A stretch of 51,729 nucleotides of DNA, taken from the NCBI GenBank assembly GCA_021773555.1, contig JAJFKA010000018.1:1-51729 (forward strand), written 5' to 3'. Under the pieces are notes generated by a model. That model saw only the letters and a program-made list of their open reading frames with translations, was not told the origin of the DNA and made no database searches. Each line of letters starts with the position of its first letter. Position 1 is the first letter of the stretch. A program made the position numbers and the translations under genes. Source of the DNA: Gammaproteobacteria bacterium (GTDB lineage Bacteria; Pseudomonadota; Gammaproteobacteria; Pseudomonadales; Azotimanducaceae). Shown piece after piece: positions 41,772 to 50,768 of this stretch.

Positions 41772-42518
41772 ATGACGATCGAAAATGAAGATGAATTGGG
41801 CAGGATGAAAGTAATCGGCAGGATTGTCTTTGAAACCCTCATGTTGATGAAACGTCAGATGCAGATTGGCATGTCCACCCTGGAACTCGACAAAATTGGC
41901 GCAGAAAACCTCGACAAATACGGCGCTCGATCTGCCCCCATGGTGATGTACGACTTTCCCGGCTATACCTGCATCAGTATCAATGAAGAAGCGGCGCACG
42001 GGATACCGTCCGAGAGACTGATCGAAGCCGGGGATGTGGTAAACATTGATGTTTCGGCCGAGCTCGATGGGTACTTTGGTGATACTGGCGGTACTTTTCT
42101 CGTTCCCCCGGTTGACCCGAAGCTCCAATATCTCTGCCAGGCAACCCGTAAAGCGCTGCGCAGTGCCATGCAGGTTGCGCGTGCCGGTGCCAGGGTGAAT
42201 CAGATAGGCGCCGCCATAACAAAATCAGCGAAGAAAAGCGGATTCGTTACCATCAGAGATTTAGGCAGCCACGGAATTGGCAGAAGCCTGCATGAGGAAC
42301 CCCACTTCATCCCTAACTTCTATGACAAAACCGATCGCAGGGTACTGCAGGAAGGTCAGGTCATCACCATTGAACCGTTCCTGTCCACCGGATGCGAACA
42401 GACAACCACCCAGGCGGACGGCTGGACGCTCAGTACCGGCGCCGGTAATTTTTCAGCCCAGTATGAGCATACGATGGTGATCACCCAGGGTAAACCAATG
42501 ATATTGACTGCGCTTTAA
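41772..42518 (+). CDS. map: Type I methionine aminopeptidase
   Basis: A 248-residue enzyme that removes the initiator methionine. The metal ligands are recognisable: D in VVNIDV, D in FGDTGG, H in GSHGIGR, E in TIEPF and E in QYEHT. AAHGIPS carries the catalytic histidine near residue 76. These match E. coli MetAP (D97, D108, H171, E204, E235). It is a stand-alone gene, not beside rpsB-tsf or in the ribosomal clusters, so it may be a second Map. Gene order and strand suggest a link with the VOC gene downstream. Confidence 0.9.
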   Translation: MTIENEDELGRMKVIGRIVFETLMLMKRQMQIGMSTLELDKIGAENLDKYGARSAPMVMYDFPGYTCISINEEAAHGIPSERLIEAGDVVNIDVSAELDGYFGDTGGTFLVPPVDPKLQYLCQATRKALRSAMQVARAGARVNQIGAAITKSAKKSGFVTIRDLGSHGIGRSLHEEPHFIPNFYDKTDRRVLQEGQVITIEPFLSTGCEQTTTQADGWTLSTGAGNFSAQYEHTMVITQGKPMILTAL

Positions 42519-42535
42519 GTTAGCAGGAAATATTT

Positions 42536-42625
42536 ATGAGTGATGACTGGCACCGGCAGGGAAAATCCCACGCTCAGGCAGAATTCAATACTGCGCTCAC
42601 GCAGGTGAGTTTCCTGAGGATCTGA
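42536..42625 (+). CDS. Possible 29-residue small protein
   Basis: A short frame between map and the VOC gene. ATG 42536 has AGGA nine bases upstream, and the stop is two bases before the VOC start. It is hydrophilic and belongs to no family I recognise. It may be a real small protein, a leader coupling the two genes, or chance. Confidence 0.3.
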   Translation: MSDDWHRQGKSHAQAEFNTALTQVSFLRI

Positions 42626-42627
42626 TT

Positions 42628-43002
42628 ATGCTGCATCATATTTCACTACCAGTGTCCGATATGCTGCGGTCTACCACATTTTATGACAAGGTATTGTCGA
42701 GGCTTGGATACTGGCGGGTCAGCGATGGTCCGGGATTTGCCGGATATGGTCTGGAACAGGATAAAGACAAATTCGCGATTAAACTGCAAACGCAGCTCAA
42801 TCCACCCAACAGTCGTTTTCATCTAGCATTTTCAGCTCCGGATCGGGACGCGGTCGATGCTTTTCATTCAACCGCCATACTTATGGGGGCAAAAGACGAA
42901 GGCGCTCCCGGGACCCGCCCTCACTATGGTGACCATTACTATGCTGCATTTGTCGTCGACCACGATGGTCACAGACTTGAAGCCGTCTGCAACTCGACTT
43001 GA
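42628..43002 (+). CDS. VOC family (glyoxalase-like) protein
   Basis: A 124-residue vicinal-oxygen-chelate fold protein. MLHHISLPVSDMLRSTTFYDKVL is the N-terminal half motif with a metal-type histidine, FHLAFSAPDR the middle and HGDHYYAAFVVDHDGHRLEAVCNS-like end the second half. The HYGDHYYAAFVVDHDGHRLE pattern is typical of the YaeR/glyoxalase-like group. The substrate is unknown. GAGGA stands eight bases before the ATG. Confidence 0.78.
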   Translation: MLHHISLPVSDMLRSTTFYDKVLSRLGYWRVSDGPGFAGYGLEQDKDKFAIKLQTQLNPPNSRFHLAFSAPDRDAVDAFHSTAILMGAKDEGAPGTRPHYGDHYYAAFVVDHDGHRLEAVCNST

Positions 43003-43006
43003 GAAC

Positions 43007-43029
43007 CTGCACGATGAGGCGTCGTGCAG
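43007..43029. terminator. Hairpin between convergent genes
   Basis: CTGCACGA-TGAGGCG-TCGTGCAG is a perfect 8-bp stem with a 7-base loop, five bases after the VOC stop and before the convergent MFS stop. There is no T-run, so it may be a processing or stabilising hairpin rather than an intrinsic terminator. Confidence 0.45.
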
Positions 43030-43072
43030 ATTCGTTCAGGTCCTGCGTCATCGACCAATCGATCAATCGCAC

Positions 43073-44302
43073 TTACGGTTCGTTTGCAACGGATGACCCG
43101 GCGGAACAGGCTCGCCTCTCTGCCTGATCCACTGCACCGAGTAACGGTAACAGCACAAACGAAAACAACAACGTGCAAACCAGCCCCAGTACGACCAGGG
43201 TGACCTGCATGCCGTACCAATCTATCAGCAAGCCAATCAGCGGACCCGTGACGATGTAAACGCCCCGGAACATGAAGGAGGTCATTGAGTTTGCGGTTGC
43301 GCGAAACTCGCTTGGCACCCTGGTGTTCAAGGCATCTGTCAGAATCACCTGGTTAAGTCCCCGGCTTATAAAAAACGAAAAGCTCATAACAATACCCAGA
43401 GCGCCTCCCCAGATTGACATACCAAAGTACCCGGCAATTGGCAGGATAGCCATGAGCACAAGAACAGGTCTTGCGCCAAAACGGCGCTCCATCACCGGGC
43501 AAACCTTACTGGCAAATGCGAACAGAAAACTTTGCGCTGCCCAAAGCAGTCCGAATGCTGCTAGCGGTACGCCCTGGTCGAGCCAGTAAGGTTGCAGCAT
43601 CCAGACAACATAAAACGTCGCCAGACTGAAGAACGTTATATTCATACAGATTAATCGCAACAGACGGTCATTGACAAAAAGATGCCTGATGACGCGACTC
43701 AGATTGTGTACTGGCTTAGCTGGCTCCATTCTCGTAAACGGTGCTTCGGTTAACCCGAGAGTGAGAATCAGCGGACACCAGGCGAAAACAGCGTTCGCGA
43801 TAACCACAAAATCAAAAGAATAAATCACCAGGAAACCACCCAGCAGCGCGGAAACTCCTTCAGCGATACTCTTAACGAACCTCAGATTGGCGATACCCCG
43901 GGTTTTCTCCTCCGGACCCTGCCCAAGGACCTGCTGAGAATCATAAAGCAGGGACAGATCTGCCCCTGAAAGCAGACTCATGCCGAGTCCAACCAGCATT
44001 TCAAACAGCACCAATTCAGCAAAACCATCGGCTACACACAACCAGCTGAAACCCAGTCCATGAAAGATGCTACCCGCGACAAGCGTTTTCTTTCGTCCGC
44101 AAACATCTGCAAGGTAACCTGAGGGAACCTCGAACAGCACAACAAACAGCGCAAATATCGCCTGGAGGTAAAACACCTGGGCAAGACTAAGTCCCCGCGA
44201 TTCAAAAAACGGGACGATGACAGGAATAATCACCATCGACAGCCAAAAAAAACTGAACAGGTAAAGTACCGGTATATTTCTCTTTAACTTGCGTTCCATC
44301 AC
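43073..44302 (-). CDS. MFS transporter
   Basis: A 409-residue major facilitator protein with about twelve hydrophobic segments. FEVPSGYLADVCGRKKT between the second and third segments is the MFS loop motif (GxxxDxxGRR/K). It is most like drug or metabolite efflux permeases. No operon partner adjoins, and an intrinsic terminator with a small transcript lies just beyond its start. The substrate is unknown. Confidence 0.87.
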   Translation of the reverse strand: MMERKLKRNIPVLYLFSFFWLSMVIIPVIVPFFESRGLSLAQVFYLQAIFALFVVLFEVPSGYLADVCGRKKTLVAGSIFHGLGFSWLCVADGFAELVLFEMLVGLGMSLLSGADLSLLYDSQQVLGQGPEEKTRGIANLRFVKSIAEGVSALLGGFLVIYSFDFVVIANAVFAWCPLILTLGLTEAPFTRMEPAKPVHNLSRVIRHLFVNDRLLRLICMNITFFSLATFYVVWMLQPYWLDQGVPLAAFGLLWAAQSFLFAFASKVCPVMERRFGARPVLVLMAILPIAGYFGMSIWGGALGIVMSFSFFISRGLNQVILTDALNTRVPSEFRATANSMTSFMFRGVYIVTGPLIGLLIDWYGMQVTLVVLGLVCTLLFSFVLLPLLGAVDQAERRACSAGSSVANEP

Positions 44303-44336
44303 TCACCTCACCACAACCGGACGCTAAACGTCGGGC

Positions 44337-44374
44337 AAAAAAAACCCCCAGGTGCTGCACACCGGGGGGTTTTC
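44337..44374 (-). terminator. Strong intrinsic terminator
   Basis: On the minus strand AACCCCC pairs with GGGGGTT, followed past one mismatch by GGTG/CACC and a five-base loop, then eight T's (A's at 44337-44344). It ends a minus-strand transcript arriving from the promoter at 44530 and lies 35 bases before the MFS start. G/C-run followed by T8 resembles amino-acid-operon attenuators. Confidence 0.85.
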
Positions 44375-44390
44375 CAAATCAATCGGTTCC

Positions 44391-44492
44391 TTACGGCATG
44401 GTTGCATCCACAATTCGGACACGGGATAGCACGCGACAGGTCGCCGCGGGGTTAAGCCCGGTCATTAATGATTTGATTGTTGCTTTATACAT
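44391..44492 (-). CDS. Possible 33-residue small protein or leader peptide
   Basis: A frame that begins MYKATIKSLMTGLN and ends VRIVDATMP, 16 bases before the terminator stem. It lies between a consensus-like promoter and a strong terminator. No clear ribosome binding site precedes ATG 44492. It has no runs of one amino acid's codons, so it is not an obvious attenuation leader. The alternative is that the RNA itself is the product. Confidence 0.45.
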   Translation of the reverse strand: MYKATIKSLMTGLNPAATCRVLSRVRIVDATMP

Positions 44493-44529
44493 AGATCGAT
44501 TTCTGTGTCGTATTTGTTTCAGGCGCGGT

Positions 44530-44557
44530 ATCTTACTCAACAGTCCAAACTTGTCAA
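44530..44557 (-). promoter_or_regulatory. Sigma-70 promoter of a short transcript
   Basis: TTGACA (complement of 44552-44557), a 16-base spacer and TAAGAT (complement of 44530-44535). The -35 is perfect and the -10 matches four of six. Transcription would begin near 44523 and end at the terminator at 44337, a transcript of about 185 bases. Confidence 0.6.
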
Positions 44558-44687
44558 CCCTTGTCTGTCTAGCCAATCACAAACTACTATTGGAAACATT
44601 TTTATGGAGGGGCGCTCATGCTTATCGCCGGTATGCCTCGAGCAGCCAGTTGGGTCCTATCGAAGTGGGTGTGCGGTGCGTTTTGAA

Positions 44688-46046
44688 TCATCCCTGCAAG
44701 AGCGCATGCAAGCTTTGTTGCAAATCTTCGGTTGGCTTTTGTTGCCTCAACCGACCCAGTGCCCGATGCAAGTTGGCCTGTAGTGAACTGTTGAGCTTAC
44801 TAATGTGCGCCGATAGATCACCCTCCTGAATCTGCAAATTCTCCCGGTGTGCATGTGTACGATTGCGCAGTGCGTCAGCAAGATACAAATAACGACCGAG
44901 AACAACATAGGGGAAGTTCCGATTCTGGATGGGACCTTGATAAGCTTCATAGCCGCCAAGCGGCAAGCCTTTAATCTTGAACATAGCGATACTGTCGGCG
45001 CTAAACCATGCACTACCGGCGCCAAGCAATCCACCGCCCAGGGCCCCCAGCATCAGGCTGCTGCCTGCAACCGCAATATCCACAGCGGCCCCCGCCGCTG
45101 CGCCAGCGAGGGTTGCGGCGACAGTCAATTGACGGCGGTCCAATCCCCACATGATCCATTTTTGCGTGTCGAACAGATTGTCTTCGAGCGGTAATTCGTC
45201 AATCGTACTTTCGAGATGATGATATCGATACAGGCTTTTCAGTGATTCATGGTGTTGTCGTTCTATGCGTCGCACGTCAGCAAAATACTTTTTCTGCAGT
45301 ATATCTTTAAGGCTATCGGCCTGGTGTTTGGTCATTACCTTCTGTGATACCCGGTAGGTGCAAAGCTGGGTCAGTAGTTCTTCCAGCAACAGAGAGGACT
45401 CTGTTAATTGGTTGGCGCGGAATTTGCGATACTCAACGACTATGTCCGCGAGTACCCCGTGCCATTCTTCACGGATATGTGAAAATGCATCGAGCATGGC
45501 AACGACTTTTTCAAAGTCCGCCTGCATAGCATTAAACACGCGCACGATCTTAAAATATTGACTCAACGCTTGTTCCCAATCGTGCACATGGTCTTCGTTT
45601 TCGATCGGGTTGATTAGTGCCATGCTGGCCTGTCCGGTCCAGCGTAAAATTTCCATTTCTGCCTCATATTCGGCACCATAAGGACGGGAACCATCTACGA
45701 CATAGAGAATTGCCGCACCATCTATGATCGGTTTTAATAACATGACTTCTTCCGGGAATTCTTTCTGGCAATGGTCATCATTGATGAATTGCTGCACGGC
45801 ATCCCGACGTTTGTCCGCTGATACCGCATGGTCTTGCAACCACGCCAGGGCTCGGGAAGGGCGTTGAAATCCAGGGGTATCAATCAGGGTATAACGTGCC
45901 TGCCCAATCAGAATATCGTAACGCTGCACTTGTCGTGTTGTGCCACTTTGCGGAGATGTCACGATACTGTCGTTCTGGGCGATGGTACTGACAATCGACG
46001 ATTTCCCTTTATTTGGATGACCTACAACGGCAAATACAGGTGTCAT
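44688..46046 (-). CDS. DUF3482 GTPase
   Basis: About 452 residues from ATG 46046. GHPNKGKSS is the G1 loop, TTRQVQRYD the switch area and LIDTPGF the G3 motif. The G4 position reads LINPIENED rather than NKxD, so guanine selectivity is unclear. A glycine/alanine-rich hydrophobic stretch (AAAGAAVDIAV to LGGGLLGAG, about 325-365) could insert in the membrane. DUF3482 proteins with an N-terminal HSR1/MMR1-type GTPase domain occur beside DUF2868 proteins in many gammaproteobacteria; no function is known. ATGA overlap with that gene. Confidence 0.82.
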   Translation of the reverse strand: MTPVFAVVGHPNKGKSSIVSTIAQNDSIVTSPQSGTTRQVQRYDILIGQARYTLIDTPGFQRPSRALAWLQDHAVSADKRRDAVQQFINDDHCQKEFPEEVMLLKPIIDGAAILYVVDGSRPYGAEYEAEMEILRWTGQASMALINPIENEDHVHDWEQALSQYFKIVRVFNAMQADFEKVVAMLDAFSHIREEWHGVLADIVVEYRKFRANQLTESSLLLEELLTQLCTYRVSQKVMTKHQADSLKDILQKKYFADVRRIERQHHESLKSLYRYHHLESTIDELPLEDNLFDTQKWIMWGLDRRQLTVAATLAGAAAGAAVDIAVAGSSLMLGALGGGLLGAGSAWFSADSIAMFKIKGLPLGGYEAYQGPIQNRNFPYVVLGRYLYLADALRNRTHAHRENLQIQEGDLSAHISKLNSSLQANLHRALGRLRQQKPTEDLQQSLHALLQG

Positions 46047-47164
46047 ATGGAATCCTTGAGCCCAAGTACTTGCCATCCAGGCAGGGTGGCCGTGAAACGT
46101 CGCCATTCTTCCAGGTGAGCAAGGGTCGGTTGTCGAATTCCTTGTTCATTCCAGTCGACTGGGAGAATCAATTTGTCAGAATTTGAAGCGATGCTGCTCA
46201 ACCGGTCCGCCAATTCGGCCAGTGGTGGTTCCCAGCTCTTGACCAACACAACCTGAGATTGGCTCTTCGCCGGATTCTCCTCGAATTGTTGGGGCACTGC
46301 GCTAATCTGATGAATGGCGGTCATTTCACCAAACACTTGTTCAATCTGCTCAACACAATTGTTCGGTGCACCAGCCCAATCCAGCAGCGTATAGGGAAGA
46401 TCAACCGAGGTAACGAGGTTCGCTAATACGCCGTGTTCCAGGAAGGTCCCAGAATGTTGATTCCTCTCTGTATACTTAACTTGCGCATCATTCACTCGTA
46501 GTCGTTTCAGGTACTGCCGGCGGGCCAAAAGCAGCATCATAGACCGGGGCAGCAGATTGTAGACAATTTGAGCAGCCAATATGTATTTCCACCACAGACC
46601 GACGAGGGGAGCACCGGCGCCTTGTGGGTCAAGACGATAATCTCGAGTTTGTTCTATCAAGGCCAATGAGGTCTGTGCCTCCTGCCAGAATGACCAGGGC
46701 AAACCAATGAGTTGCAGCGTTGGCAGCAAGTCTTCTGGTTCAAGCAAGGTGCTACGCCAAACGAAACTGATATCACTACCCAGCAACAGGAGTAGATACG
46801 AAAGAATACAACCGATACCAAAACTCAGGCTGAGAATCTGGGTTTGATAGAAAAACCACAATTGTTTGCCGTGGAAACTGGTTAATCGGGGCAGAGTCAT
46901 TGTCAGATGCTTTGGCCACAAGGGCAAATCCAGAAGCCAGCCCGCGAAGCCCTTACCGCCGCCTCGTACCAGAAGCAACAGACTCATTAACAGACCTGCG
47001 ACCGGAACGAACGCGAACAAGAGTAGCACAAATAGCAGGTTTACCCGTCCTTCGGCATCACCTCCAAGTACGCCGTAACTCAATAGAAAACCACAGCACA
47101 AGCCGAGCAAGCCGAGGCCAAAACTTAACTGTTCGAGTGCATGCTGCGTGGTGTCTCGCGTCAC
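46043..47164 (-). CDS. DUF2868 membrane protein
   Basis: A 373-residue inner-membrane protein with hydrophobic segments near 12-32, 42-65, 100-130 and 195-215. LGLGLLGLCCGFLLSYGVLGG and QTRDYRLDPQG are features of DUF2868. It begins at GTG 47164. It overlaps the DUF3482 GTPase by four bases, so the two are made together, and the pair may act as a membrane-bound GTPase system. A TATAAT lies about 30 bases upstream (complement of 47195-47200) as a possible -10. Confidence 0.85.
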   Translation of the reverse strand: MTRDTTQHALEQLSFGLGLLGLCCGFLLSYGVLGGDAEGRVNLLFVLLLFAFVPVAGLLMSLLLLVRGGGKGFAGWLLDLPLWPKHLTMTLPRLTSFHGKQLWFFYQTQILSLSFGIGCILSYLLLLLGSDISFVWRSTLLEPEDLLPTLQLIGLPWSFWQEAQTSLALIEQTRDYRLDPQGAGAPLVGLWWKYILAAQIVYNLLPRSMMLLLARRQYLKRLRVNDAQVKYTERNQHSGTFLEHGVLANLVTSVDLPYTLLDWAGAPNNCVEQIEQVFGEMTAIHQISAVPQQFEENPAKSQSQVVLVKSWEPPLAELADRLSSIASNSDKLILPVDWNEQGIRQPTLAHLEEWRRFTATLPGWQVLGLKDSI

Positions 47165-47536
47165 CGGTTTTTTATTCCTGATGCAAGTGCTGGCATTATA
47201 ACTAAAGGGATGCCAATTGAGAGTGATTACCTGACTGCATGCCAGGTGCTCAGACTGGATTTAGTGATTATGTCGATGGTAGATCGAGGACGGTTTACTA
47301 ACTACGCACAACATTACTTAACTATTACCTCTAGAGAATGTCTCTATCAGCATTGCACTTCACCTAACAATCTATTGAAGGTGATGATTCAACCCATACC
47401 ACGAGCACCACCGGATGGACAAAATACGCCTGTCAATTCGAATATCGGTGCCTCAGGCACTACCCTTTTGTAAGCAATCTGACCTGCATCAGCCAGAGTC
47501 GCAAGTAAAGTGAGTGTGCCTTTAGAACAAGGGTGA
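47165..47536. other. Intergenic region with no convincing gene
   Basis: 372 bases that are more AT-rich than the flanks. A 110-codon plus-strand frame (47141-47473) overlaps the start of the DUF2868 gene and gives a low-complexity, unfamiliar product; it has no ribosome binding site, so it is not called. The only other signal is a TATAAT for the leftward DUF2868 gene. It could hold a decayed gene. Confidence 0.5.
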
Positions 47537-48937
47537 TCATGCACTGGAGAACCTTCCTTCTGATTCGCTGAAAATCTGTTTCCATTTGCCCGAACGAAAC
47601 CTGACGATGATCATAATGGCCTTAACAATATAATCACCAATTAACGCACCAAATATCCAGTCCACGCTCAAGCCCAGATAAGCAAACAAGGCGGCCAGCC
47701 CAACCCGCACCCCGATCAGGCCAACCATCGTCGTAATAAGCGGAAACCGCGTGTCACCAGCGCCTCGTAAACAGCCTCCCAGCGTGAATTCGATTGCCAT
47801 CAAAGGTTGGGCGAGCGACATGATGTAAATAAATGTCACTGTATGGGCAACAACCTCTTCATCCTGAATGAGGAACCACGCGATATCTCTGGCGAAAAAC
47901 GCGATAACAATACTGAGAACTACCATGCTGGCGATCGCAAACCAGGTTGCACGCCATCCCTGCGTCACAGCCCCTTCCGGGTCTTTGGCGCCAAGATGCT
48001 GGCCAACAAGCGTGGCACCGGCTATGGAAAAACCGAAACCGACCACAAACGAAATGGAAAGAATCTGCACGCCAATCCCATAAGCGGCAAATGCCGCGGT
48101 TCCGTAATAGCCCACAAGCCAGAGAAATGCGACGAAGCCACCCTGGAAAACAAACTGTTCGATGCCAGCGGGATATCCAATGTGTACAAGCTGGCGAACA
48201 CGCTTTGAGGTGATTGAACCCGGACCACCCACGGCGACGCGAAGCTTACCCGCATACCAGAGATACAACAGAATCACCGCGCCGACCGTAAAGGACAATC
48301 CATTGGCTACCGCGGCACCGCTAACCCCCATTTTCGGCATACCTGCCAGCCCAAATACCAGTACGTAGACGAGCACAACATTGACGATGTTTGTGATTAC
48401 GCCAATCCACAGCGGGGTTTTTGTATCACCTGCTGCTCGCAGCGCGGCGCCGATAACCATATTGATTGCAAAAACCAGATTAAAAATACTGAGCCAGCGA
48501 ATAAATTCGGCAGCCTGCTGGGTGGTTTTTTCATCCAGCCCAAATATCCCGGCGACCTCTTCCGCGAAGAAGATGCAAGGAAGCATGAGGAGCAGAGCGA
48601 CGATATTGCCAATCCATAAGGATACACTGGTAATTCGAGCTGCCTCAACATAGTCCTTTGCTCCCCAGGCCCGGGCAACCATAGCCGTTGTACCCGCCGA
48701 AATTGCCATGAGGATCGCCTGTAGCCCGAAAAATATCCTGTGACCAGTGGTGACTGCAGCAACTGCCTCAGCCCCAAGTGAACCAACAATTTTGATGCTG
48801 ATGATTCCAATCACGGAGAACATCAGGTTGCTGAGAATTGCTGGCCATGCCAGTTCCCATATACCAAGCTGTAGCTTCTCCGGCACCGCGGAACCGGGAT
48901 CTGCGTCAATCGATTTTGTGGCTTCAGTCTCGATCAT
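47537..48937 (-). CDS. MATE family efflux transporter
   Basis: A 466-residue multidrug and toxin extrusion transporter with about twelve membrane segments in two similar halves. WELAWPAILSNLMFSVIGIISIKIVGSLG at the start and PLMAIEFTLGGCLRGAGDTRFPL in the second half correspond to the repeated MATE blocks; LRAAGDTKTPLWIG is the first-half version. MATE proteins export cationic drugs using Na+ or H+. It stands alone, with a 211-base spacer to the divergent oxidoreductase gene. Confidence 0.9.
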   Translation of the reverse strand: MIETEATKSIDADPGSAVPEKLQLGIWELAWPAILSNLMFSVIGIISIKIVGSLGAEAVAAVTTGHRIFFGLQAILMAISAGTTAMVARAWGAKDYVEAARITSVSLWIGNIVALLLMLPCIFFAEEVAGIFGLDEKTTQQAAEFIRWLSIFNLVFAINMVIGAALRAAGDTKTPLWIGVITNIVNVVLVYVLVFGLAGMPKMGVSGAAVANGLSFTVGAVILLYLWYAGKLRVAVGGPGSITSKRVRQLVHIGYPAGIEQFVFQGGFVAFLWLVGYYGTAAFAAYGIGVQILSISFVVGFGFSIAGATLVGQHLGAKDPEGAVTQGWRATWFAIASMVVLSIVIAFFARDIAWFLIQDEEVVAHTVTFIYIMSLAQPLMAIEFTLGGCLRGAGDTRFPLITTMVGLIGVRVGLAALFAYLGLSVDWIFGALIGDYIVKAIMIIVRFRSGKWKQIFSESEGRFSSA

Positions 48938-49148
48938 TGAAGATGTCGCTCTGGAATCCCATGGCGCTGAATTCGATAGGTGCTCGTTGGATTAAAACTG
49001 TTTTCGCTGCGCTTCGTGAATGATGATTCATCCTGGCCGGGAAACTGTGATCACCAACTGGTGTGAGATGCATTCCACAGCGCTTCTGGCTAGGGGAACA
49101 GCGCGCGGTAAGATACACTAACTGCATCGTTAGGTCAAAAAAACAGTC

Positions 49149-50717
49149 ATGGCAAAAAATATTGGGATTATCGGGGGCGGCCACAACGGCCTCGTTTGCG
49201 CCTGTTATCTGGCCGGAGCCGGTCACAAGGTCACAGTTCTGGAACGTCGAGACATCATCGGGGGAGCAGCGGTCACCGAGGAATTCCACCCGGGATATCG
49301 TAACTCAGTCGCGTCATACACTGTCAGCCTTTTGCATCCGCGCGTCATCGCTGACCTGAATCTGGCAACACATGGTCTCAAGATCGTTGCGCGACGCATC
49401 AATAATTTTCTGCCACTCGCCGACGGCAACAGCCTGGTTTCCTATCCCGATGAAGCGCAGTTTATGGCTGAGATTGCTCGCCACTCTGGAAAAGATGTGC
49501 AGGCAATGAAAACCTATCAGGCCCGGTTGCAAGGTGTCGTCCCGGTCATCAAGGATCTGATGTTGATGACCCCGCCTCGACTTGAGGATAGTGGCTTCGC
49601 GGACCTTATGCCGCTCATGAAACTCAGCCGTAACTTTGGCCGGCTTGACGGGGCCCAGCGGCGATTTCTGCTAAAACTTTTTTCAGTCTCTGCCGGTGAA
49701 CTCCTTGATGACGAATTCGAATCTGAGGCAGTTAAGGCGCTGCTCGGTTTCGATTCAATCGTTGGCCACTATGCAAGCCCGTACACTCCAGGCTCAGCTT
49801 ATGTGTTGCTGCATCATGTGGTTGGGGAAATAAATGGCAAGTCCGGGCTCTGGGGTCATGCAATCGGTGGGATGGGTTCAATCACCGAAGCAATAGGAAT
49901 TGAGGCCCAAAGACGCGGTGTAAAGATTGCGACGAGCCAGGCGGTCGCAAACGTTGATGTGCAGGCTGGTCGCGCGACGGGAATTACACTAATCGATGGC
50001 ACTAATCTGAAGTTTGACCTGGTGGTCGCCAATGTAAATCCCAAAATGCTTTATCTCAATATGCTCGATGCTGCCAGTATTAGCACTCAGACCCTGGAAC
50101 ATTTTGATCGATATAAAAATGAAAGTGGCACTTTCAGGATGAATGTGGCGCTTAGCGAATTGCCTCAGTTTACCCATCGACACGTCGAGGGATACCTCGA
50201 AGCCGGGATCATCATGGCACCTGACCTTGATTATATGGACGAAGCTTATAGCGACGCGCGAAAACATGGCTGGTCCCGGCAGCCCATTGTTGAAATGCTC
50301 ATACCGAGCATTATCGATGATAGTCTGGCTCCACCAGGAAAACATGTCGCGAGCCTGTTTTGTCAGCAATTCGATCCTTCACTCAAATCGGATTGGGACG
50401 AGCACCGGCTGCAAGCCGCGCAGAGCATCATTGAAACCGTGACGGGTTTCGCGCCCAACTTCAAAGCCAGTGTCATCGCCTCCCAGATACACTCACCCTG
50501 GGACCTGGAAACCAAATTTGGACTGATCGGCGGCGACATATTCCATGGCCGGCTAAGTCTGGACCAGCTGTTTTCAGCACGGCCAATGTTAGGAGCCGGC
50601 CAATATCAAACTGAAATCAAAAACCTCTACCTCTGCGGTGCCGGTACCCACCCTGGTGGTGGAGTCAGCGGTATCCCAGGACACAATGCGGCCCGGGAAA
50701 TAATCAAGCGTCTTTGA
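49149..50717 (+). CDS. PYROXD2-like FAD oxidoreductase
   Basis: A 522-residue NAD(P)/FAD-dependent oxidoreductase of the phytoene desaturase/PYROXD2 group. IGIIGGGHNGLVCACYL is the FAD dinucleotide-binding motif, VTVLERRDIIGGAAVTEEFHPGY the next block, and LCGAGTHPGGGVSGIPGHNAAREI the C-terminal FAD block. It probably oxidises a lipid-like or cyclic substrate; no carotenoid genes are near. Start ATG 49149 has an AGG some bases upstream. Stand-alone. Confidence 0.87.
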   Translation: MAKNIGIIGGGHNGLVCACYLAGAGHKVTVLERRDIIGGAAVTEEFHPGYRNSVASYTVSLLHPRVIADLNLATHGLKIVARRINNFLPLADGNSLVSYPDEAQFMAEIARHSGKDVQAMKTYQARLQGVVPVIKDLMLMTPPRLEDSGFADLMPLMKLSRNFGRLDGAQRRFLLKLFSVSAGELLDDEFESEAVKALLGFDSIVGHYASPYTPGSAYVLLHHVVGEINGKSGLWGHAIGGMGSITEAIGIEAQRRGVKIATSQAVANVDVQAGRATGITLIDGTNLKFDLVVANVNPKMLYLNMLDAASISTQTLEHFDRYKNESGTFRMNVALSELPQFTHRHVEGYLEAGIIMAPDLDYMDEAYSDARKHGWSRQPIVEMLIPSIIDDSLAPPGKHVASLFCQQFDPSLKSDWDEHRLQAAQSIIETVTGFAPNFKASVIASQIHSPWDLETKFGLIGGDIFHGRLSLDQLFSARPMLGAGQYQTEIKNLYLCGAGTHPGGGVSGIPGHNAAREIIKRL

Positions 50718-50768
50718 CGGCGATCATGCAAGCCCTGGAATCTTTCTCAAACAGGTTGGCGGCTGCCG

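Noticed and set aside
47141-47473. 110-codon plus-strand ORF
   Set aside because: It overlaps the DUF2868 start, lacks a ribosome binding site, and its translation has no familiar pattern.
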